Shown here in pieces: positions 59,555 to 64,000 of a stretch of DNA of 64,000 bases. Under the pieces are notes generated by a model. The model was not told where the DNA came from, searched no databases, and worked only from the letters and a program-made list of their open reading frames with translations. Where the stretch lies: NCBI GenBank assembly GCA_964567745.1, contig CAZMNY010000022.1, positions 62,001 to 126,000 on the forward strand. Reading direction: 5' to 3'. Numbering within the stretch: the stretch's first letter is position 1; every line of letters begins with the position of its first letter. Both the position numbers and the translations under genes were made by a program. The stretch is from CAZMNY01 sp964567745 (GTDB taxonomy: Bacteria; Planctomycetota; Planctomycetia; Pirellulales; Pirellulaceae).

Positions 59555-60526
59555 ATGCGATATCAAAACTGGCCAGCCGGGCGACGTGACCGGCTTGCAG
59601 TCGCGCGACGCGGTTTCACGCTAGTGGAATTGCTGGTCGTGATTGCAATTATCGGAATCTTAGTCGCGCTGTTGTTGCCGGCCGTTCAGGCAGCCAGGGA
59701 AGCAGCTCGCCGCACATCGTGCGTCAACCACCTCAAACAAATCGGCGTTGCGATTCACAACCACGCCGACTCGAAGCAAGTGCTTCCGACGGGTGGCACG
59801 GTGCCGTGGCCGCGAATTGAGTTCCACAGCGACTTTGGCACGCCTTGGAACGAGACCAAGCAAGGTTTGAGCTGGGCGTTTCAGATTCTGCCTTACCTGG
59901 AAGAGCGAGTCGTCTACGACCTGGACGCCAATGGCGACATTGAGCGAACGGTTATTAAGGGCTACTTCTGTCCTTCGCGTTCCAATGTTCGCCGTCAATC
60001 TCACCGTATATTGATGGATTACGCCGGCGTCACGTCGGGTGATTTCTGGAAAGGTGAGATTTGGAATGTGCCGATGAATCGCAGGTACAAGGGTGCGATC
60101 GTCCGCACCAATTGGCGCTACATCAGTCAGCCCGCTAAGACGGGCATGCCGGCCAACTCGACCAAGCCGATTCGCTTTTCCGACGTCCGCGACGGTACCA
60201 CTCATACTCTCCTCGTCGGCGAAAAACGACTTCGCCCCGCACGCTACGATCGCGGCGATTGGCACGATGACAAAGGATGGGCCGATGGTTGGGATCCCGA
60301 CACGATTCGCACAACGGGCATCGGTCGGTCTGGATTTCGTTACGGACGCGACTCGAATTCGAACTGCAGCCACAGCTGTGGCTACGACTTTGGTTCGGCC
60401 CACATGGGCGGCGCCCAATTCGTTCTCGTCGACGGCTCGGTGCGGTCGATTGAGTACAACATCGCAAACGCAGTTTTCGATCAGTTGGGCAATCGCGAGG
60501 ATGGCGCCACCAACTTTGAATTCTAG
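59555..60526 (+). CDS. DUF1559 protein with type IV prepilin-like N-terminus
   Basis: 323 aa from ATG at 59555 with GGAGA nine bases upstream. The first 45 residues are a class III/prepilin signal: basic leader, then RRGFTLVELLVVIAIIGILV, cleaved between Gly and Phe. The soluble domain has DUF1559 marks: PAVQAAREAARRTSCVNHLK, GLSWAFQILPYLEE, and the C-terminal H-x9-DG motif (HMGGAQFVLVDG). The family is hugely expanded in planctomycetes, and its members are thought to be pseudopilin-like surface or secretion proteins; function is unproven. The lipoprotein gene upstream may be its partner. Confidence 0.93.
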   Translation: MRYQNWPAGRRDRLAVARRGFTLVELLVVIAIIGILVALLLPAVQAAREAARRTSCVNHLKQIGVAIHNHADSKQVLPTGGTVPWPRIEFHSDFGTPWNETKQGLSWAFQILPYLEERVVYDLDANGDIERTVIKGYFCPSRSNVRRQSHRILMDYAGVTSGDFWKGEIWNVPMNRRYKGAIVRTNWRYISQPAKTGMPANSTKPIRFSDVRDGTTHTLLVGEKRLRPARYDRGDWHDDKGWADGWDPDTIRTTGIGRSGFRYGRDSNSNCSHSCGYDFGSAHMGGAQFVLVDGSVRSIEYNIANAVFDQLGNREDGATNFEF

Positions 60527-60962
60527 AGCGTGACGCGCCGGCAATAGCCGGCGAAATCGCGTGACAATGAAAATGAAACCCGCATTCAGGGCGGCTCGCC
60601 TGCGTTTTATCGCTTGGCAGCCGCCCTGTTTGCGTTGCGAGTCGAGGTCGGACAAACTTGACGGTCGCCGAAGGCGGCTCTACGATGATGGCTGTCACAA
60701 GAGCGGAACGCCGCCTTGCCTGTCACGCCCGAGATTGGATGGTGCCTAGCCTTCAGGCGGGGCCAGCCAAGTCTGTTCGGCGGCAAGAAAACCGCTGGAG
60801 CGGCGTCCGCCGTTGGACGCCTTTCCAGTGAACAGACGCCATCGACAGTCAGCCGCTGTCAGGCGTGCCGTGATCGAGTCCCTCCAACTAACCTGCGGCT
60901 AGCTGAGATCAGGCTGGCTGGTTCGGGCAACTTAGTCAAGTCGCCGAGGCGAAGCGGAGCCT
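60527..60962. other. Intergenic region with several hairpins
   Basis: 436 nt with no gene I can support. Hairpins: GCCGGC-aata-GCCGGC near 60541; AGGGCGGCT/AGCCGCCCT at 60588-60627, a likely weak terminator for the DUF1559 gene; and GGCGTCC-gccgtt-GGACGCC followed by TTT at 60802-60824. Any promoter of the downstream operon must lie after these. Confidence 0.5.
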
Positions 60963-61961
60963 ATGAGGTTGAAAAGCCCACGTCCGTTAGTCTCGAGCCG
61001 ACCCGCGCGATGGCGTGAAGAAGTCGCCAATCCCGATGCTCAAGCCGATGTGCCTGCTGAAGCAGAAGCCCCGGCCGGCAGCGCGGTTGTGGGCGGCTTG
61101 CAACGCAAGAGCATGTCGTTGCTGATTTCGGTCTTTATCCATTGCCTGCTCGTCGTCGCGCTCGGATTGTTCACGCTTTCCTACGGGCCCGCCGCGGAGC
61201 TTCCGGGCGACGTGATTCAAATCGGAGAGTTGCCCGCCGAAGTGCTCGATTCGTCAGAGTCCGAGTTTGAGGAGTTGGACGCGGCATCGGCGGCCAAGAT
61301 CGAATCGGACTTGGATGAAACGGAACTAACCGTGACGGATCCGACGAACGATGTCGAACAGTTGACGATCGATTCACCGTCGATCATGAGTCTCGGCGGG
61401 AGCGGGGAAATATCAACTCAAGGCATGGGAAGCTTGAGCGGTTCGGGGGCATCAGGTCAGGCTTCGTTCATGGGCGTTCAGGCTTACGGCCGCCGCTTTT
61501 GCATTATCGCCGATCGATCAGGCAGCATGGCCGGTCGCCCGCTCGCACATGTGAAACTAGAGGCGCGCAAGACCATCGACACGATGACCTCCGGCTCATC
61601 CATTCACCTGGTCTTCTACTCCAACCATTGGACGGCCTACCCGAAGGAATGGGGAATGGCGAAGGAGATTCGCGATGAGGCGCACGAGTGGTTAGACAGC
61701 GTCAAGTCAAAAGGCGGGACGCAACCGGCAACATCGTTTCACCACGCATTTGCATTAACTCCGCCGCCCGACGCCATTTTCTTCATGACCGATGGTAAGA
61801 TCCCCGGCAACATCGATAAAGTCGTCGCCAATCTCAACGCAAGGCGGCAAAAGAAAATACCCGTTCACACGATCGCTTTCATGAACCGCGCTGCCGCCCC
61901 GTTACTCGAACGAATCGCCGAACAATCGGGCGGAAGTTTTCGTTTTGTCGCCGGATTCTGA
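60963..61961 (+). CDS. VWA-domain membrane protein
   Basis: 332 aa. A basic cytoplasmic N-terminus (~50 residues) is followed by one membrane helix (LLISVFIHCLLVVALGLFTL), an acidic linker (SESEFEELDAASAAKIESDLDETE) and a Ser/Gly-rich linker. A von Willebrand A domain begins near residue 175 (YGRRFCIIADRSGSMAGRPL, the MIDAS DxSxS as DRSGS) and ends with VHTIAFMN and GGSFRFVAGF. MIDAS Thr and Asp are represented by SKGGTQPATS and FFMTDGKIPG. VWA domains bind metals and protein partners. It begins an operon with a secreted protein and an ExbB-type channel. Confidence 0.88.
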   Translation: MRLKSPRPLVSSRPARWREEVANPDAQADVPAEAEAPAGSAVVGGLQRKSMSLLISVFIHCLLVVALGLFTLSYGPAAELPGDVIQIGELPAEVLDSSESEFEELDAASAAKIESDLDETELTVTDPTNDVEQLTIDSPSIMSLGGSGEISTQGMGSLSGSGASGQASFMGVQAYGRRFCIIADRSGSMAGRPLAHVKLEARKTIDTMTSGSSIHLVFYSNHWTAYPKEWGMAKEIRDEAHEWLDSVKSKGGTQPATSFHHAFALTPPPDAIFFMTDGKIPGNIDKVVANLNARRQKKIPVHTIAFMNRAAAPLLERIAEQSGGSFRFVAGF

Positions 61962-61981
61962 AGATTCAGGTTTCTTTGTTT

Positions 61982-63139
61982 ATGTCTCCTCGACGCATCA
62001 CACTCACGATTCCAATGACTCGCCTCGCTTGCCTCATCGCCGTCGCGGCCAGCTGGTTTTGCGCGACCGACGCGGCGTTGGCCGATCGCATCATCCTTCG
62101 CAATTTTGACGTAATCAACAACGTCAAGATAATTGGATTCGATGAAGACGGAGTGCAGCTGGATCCAGGCGGCTTGCTGACCTGGGATCAAATTGAAGCA
62201 GGCACGCTCGCCGCGGAACAGCAGGCGGCATTCAATGCGATGCTTAAAGAGCTCGGAGATCCCCTCTATCGAATTCGACAGCGACTCTCGATCGGCGACT
62301 ACCAAGGTCTGCTAAGCTACGCCGAAAAAATCAGCGTTCGCTACAAGGCCCGTACCGGGGACTCCGCCTATTGGGTCGCCTTAGGATTGATGTGGGGACG
62401 TATCGCCGACGGCCGGCGCGAGGCTGCTTTGCCGGCCTACTTGCGTTGCTATGAGATCCTTCGAACTCGCGGGGCAGACGCTCCTTCTACCCCTGGTAAT
62501 CGCAAACTCATCATCGATCCAGCCACCGGGCTCTGCCCCGACTTGGCGCCGATTTGGTTTGATCAGGAAGCCGCTAAGAAGCAAATCGATGCGGTGCTGG
62601 CGATCGTCGGCCAGATGAAACAACCGCGGCCTGACGCGGTTCGCCTATACTTCGGCTCGCTGGCCATAGCAGCCGGAGATCTCGATCGAGCAACCGCCGT
62701 GCTCGAAGAACCGCTGGAAGGACGAGCTGAGGAACTGCGGCAGATTCTGTCGGCGGAAAAGACGATTCTCGGCGGCGCGCCGCAAGCCGGATTGTCGGCG
62801 CTCAGTGCTGCGGCTCCAACCTTCTCGATCGACTCGAAACCGCTCGCCCGCTACTGGATCGGTTACGCCAAGACGAAATTAGCTGCCAAACCCCAACGCA
62901 TGGACGGCCTGCTCGACCTGCTGCGGTTGCCCGCGGCGCACGGCGAAAACCATCCCGACTTGGCGGCGGCCGGACTACATCAAGCGATGCAGGTGCTGGA
63001 CGAAATGGGCGACGCCGGCGGCAGCGTTCGTGTTCGCCGAGAATTGCTCGAACAGTACAGCCAGATGTACCACGCCGGGCTACAGAAAAAGACAACAACA
63101 GAGAAGACAACTAAACGGAATATTGAGGAGAGACCATGA
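61982..63139 (+). CDS. Secreted helical-repeat protein of the ExbB operon
   Basis: 385 aa from ATG at 61982; the earlier TTG has no support. A signal peptide is present (MTRLACLIAVAASWFCATDAALA). The mature protein starts with a beta-rich segment (RIILRNFDVINNVKIIGFD), then many helices of mixed TPR-like spacing (YAEKISVRYKART, AALPAYLRCYEILRTRG, AGDLDRATAVLEE, LARYWIGYAKTKLAAK), ending Lys/Thr-rich. No catalytic motif. I infer a periplasmic adaptor. Its TGA overlaps the ExbB ATG by four bases (ATGA), so the two are coupled, and its start lies 20 nt after the VWA gene. Confidence 0.78.
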   Translation: MSPRRITLTIPMTRLACLIAVAASWFCATDAALADRIILRNFDVINNVKIIGFDEDGVQLDPGGLLTWDQIEAGTLAAEQQAAFNAMLKELGDPLYRIRQRLSIGDYQGLLSYAEKISVRYKARTGDSAYWVALGLMWGRIADGRREAALPAYLRCYEILRTRGADAPSTPGNRKLIIDPATGLCPDLAPIWFDQEAAKKQIDAVLAIVGQMKQPRPDAVRLYFGSLAIAAGDLDRATAVLEEPLEGRAEELRQILSAEKTILGGAPQAGLSALSAAAPTFSIDSKPLARYWIGYAKTKLAAKPQRMDGLLDLLRLPAAHGENHPDLAAAGLHQAMQVLDEMGDAGGSVRVRRELLEQYSQMYHAGLQKKTTTEKTTKRNIEERP

Positions 63140-63990
63140 CTCGGCGTAGTTCCTTGAGACGATATGGACGGATCGCAAAAATCGCTTTGCTGGTATCGCT
63201 GTTTGGCGTATTTCTCGCCGCCAACCAATCGCCGGTTGGGATGCTCTTCGCGCAAGACGGCGAGCTCGTCGATCCCGCAGACGAAGTTCCGCCCGTCGCC
63301 GGACCAGCGACAGATTCCCCGGCAACCGACCCTAGCGATTCCGAAAAGAAGGAACGGTCGCTTCTCGACACGATCGCCGATGGCGGGATCGTCGGCATCT
63401 TGATCTTCCTGCTTTCAGTCGCCGCCGTTTCGTTCATCGTTGAACACTCGTTGTCCATCCGCAAATCGACGCTGATGCCCGATCATGTGATGGATGAATT
63501 GGAGGAGTTGATACGCAAAGGCGGAGTTGATGAGGCGATCCAGGCTTGCGAAGCGCCCGACAATGAATCCATGGTGTCGCAAGTCGTCCAAGCCGGTTTG
63601 GTTCGATACAAGGGATCCGAATTCGGATTCGCCGAGTACAAGGCGGCGGTCGAAGAGGCTGGCGAAGACCAGACGGGCAGGCTCTATCGAAAGACAGAAG
63701 TTCTCGGCCTCATCGGCGCCATCGCGCCAATGCTCGGCTTAACCGGCACCGTGCTCGGTATGATCGACGCCTTCAATACGATCGCCAGTTCCGACGGGAT
63801 GGCCAAGCCGGCCGACCTAGCTGGAGGGATTGGCAAAGCACTCGTCACCACATTGATGGGCCTGGTGGTGGCCATCCCCGCCATGATCGCTCATAGCTTC
63901 TTCCGCAACAAAATCGATTCCATCATTTCCGAAGCAGGAAAACGAGTCGAGCAGATCATGATGCCGCTCGGACGCCGGCGAGGCAACTAG
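63136..63990 (+). CDS. MotA/TolQ/ExbB-family proton channel
   Basis: 284 aa. An N-terminal signal-like helix (IALLVSLFGVFLAANQS) and a ~40-residue periplasmic Pro/Asp-rich stretch precede the family core: TM1 GGIVGILIFLLSVAAVSFI, a cytoplasmic helical region (VMDELEELIRKGGVDEAIQA), then TM2 and TM3 (LIGAIAPMLGLTGTVLGMIDAF and ALVTTLMGLVVAIPAMIAHSF). GLTGTVLGM and LVTTLMGLVVAIPA are ExbB/TolQ hallmarks. Such channels use proton flow to drive outer-membrane transport or envelope processes together with an ExbD/TolR partner, probably encoded just past the window end. The N-terminal extension is usual in planctomycete ExbB proteins. Confidence 0.92.
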   Translation: MTRRSSLRRYGRIAKIALLVSLFGVFLAANQSPVGMLFAQDGELVDPADEVPPVAGPATDSPATDPSDSEKKERSLLDTIADGGIVGILIFLLSVAAVSFIVEHSLSIRKSTLMPDHVMDELEELIRKGGVDEAIQACEAPDNESMVSQVVQAGLVRYKGSEFGFAEYKAAVEEAGEDQTGRLYRKTEVLGLIGAIAPMLGLTGTVLGMIDAFNTIASSDGMAKPADLAGGIGKALVTTLMGLVVAIPAMIAHSFFRNKIDSIISEAGKRVEQIMMPLGRRRGN

Positions 63991-64000
63991 TTCGCGCGGC

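Noticed and set aside
1..64000. Defence island or prophage
   Set aside because: I saw no restriction, toxin-antitoxin, CRISPR-Cas, integrase, terminase, capsid or transposase gene; the only mobile-like signals are two short non-coding elements.

Overview
The window is a GC-rich chromosomal segment from a member of the Planctomycetota, most likely a Pirellulales-type bacterium. The evidence is the gene content: a DUF1559 protein with a prepilin N-terminus and an H-x9-DG tail, a DUF1501 protein, an M50 protease with a Gly-rich tail, a SecA of about 1230 residues, a DUF4175-type giant protein, a seven-haem secreted cytochrome and a VWA/secreted/ExbB operon. Lipid A/KDO genes (lpxB, waaA, lpxK) show a Gram-negative outer membrane. 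Genes are dense and lie on both strands. I see no tRNA, rRNA, CRISPR array, prophage, transposase or conjugation gene.

Layout. 1-5.7 kb: end of a metallo-hydrolase, a small secreted Tyr/His-rich protein, an M20 peptidase, then a plus-strand trio: a degenerate sigma-54-activator-like protein, a receiver-like protein and an Mrp P-loop ATPase. 5.8-10.7 kb (mostly minus): a histone-H1-like Lys/Ala protein, an unusual non-coding stretch, an overlapping SGNH hydrolase/site-2 protease pair, lpxB and a double-YHS-like secreted metal-binding protein with a terminator-like hairpin in its leader. 10.9-20.9 kb: FtsX/MacB-type permease, MFS transporter, CYTH protein, TlpA thioredoxin, DUF1501 protein, RuvX, a Tat-exported hydrolase, manC, an unannotated 42-aa membrane peptide and a membrane protein. 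21-28.5 kb: metK, waaA, secA and a PhnP-like phosphodiesterase. 28.7-30.4 kb: a decayed sensor kinase remnant bounded by a palindrome and a 108-bp MITE-like element. 30.4-41.1 kb: Prc protease, a FHA-GAF sigma-54 activator coupled to a YheT hydrolase, a PQQ-type propeller protein and a fused 5-oxoprolinase. 41.1-50 kb: a frameshifted gene, a small gene, the DUF4175-like protein, lpxK, a UxaA/GarD-type dehydratase, a WaaE-like glycosyltransferase and a BON protein. 50.3-56 kb: cysC with an acyl-CoA-dehydrogenase-like gene, glgP ending inside a second 108-bp element, and a deoxyhypusine-synthase-like gene. 56-64 kb: a membrane-anchored protein, the cytochrome with a newly read 54-aa secreted peptide upstream, a lipoprotein, the DUF1559 protein and the VWA/secreted/ExbB operon.

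How the genes work together. Much of the window serves the envelope: lipid A and sugar nucleotide supply (lpxB, waaA, lpxK, GT2, manC), export (SecA, a Tat substrate, a prepilin-like protein), envelope proteolysis (Prc, M50), redox (TlpA, the cytochrome) and energised transport (ExbB). The rest is housekeeping (metK, ruvX, mrp, cysC, glgP) and catabolism (M20, 5-oxoprolinase, UxaA-type).

Most notable observations: the two equal-length MITE-like elements; the activator homologue lacking the Walker A Lys and GAFTGA loop; two broken genes; two secreted or membrane micro-genes below usual ORF cut-offs; the histone-like protein built from five residue types; and the possible attenuator before the YHS gene. 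I found no complete new defence or mobile system.
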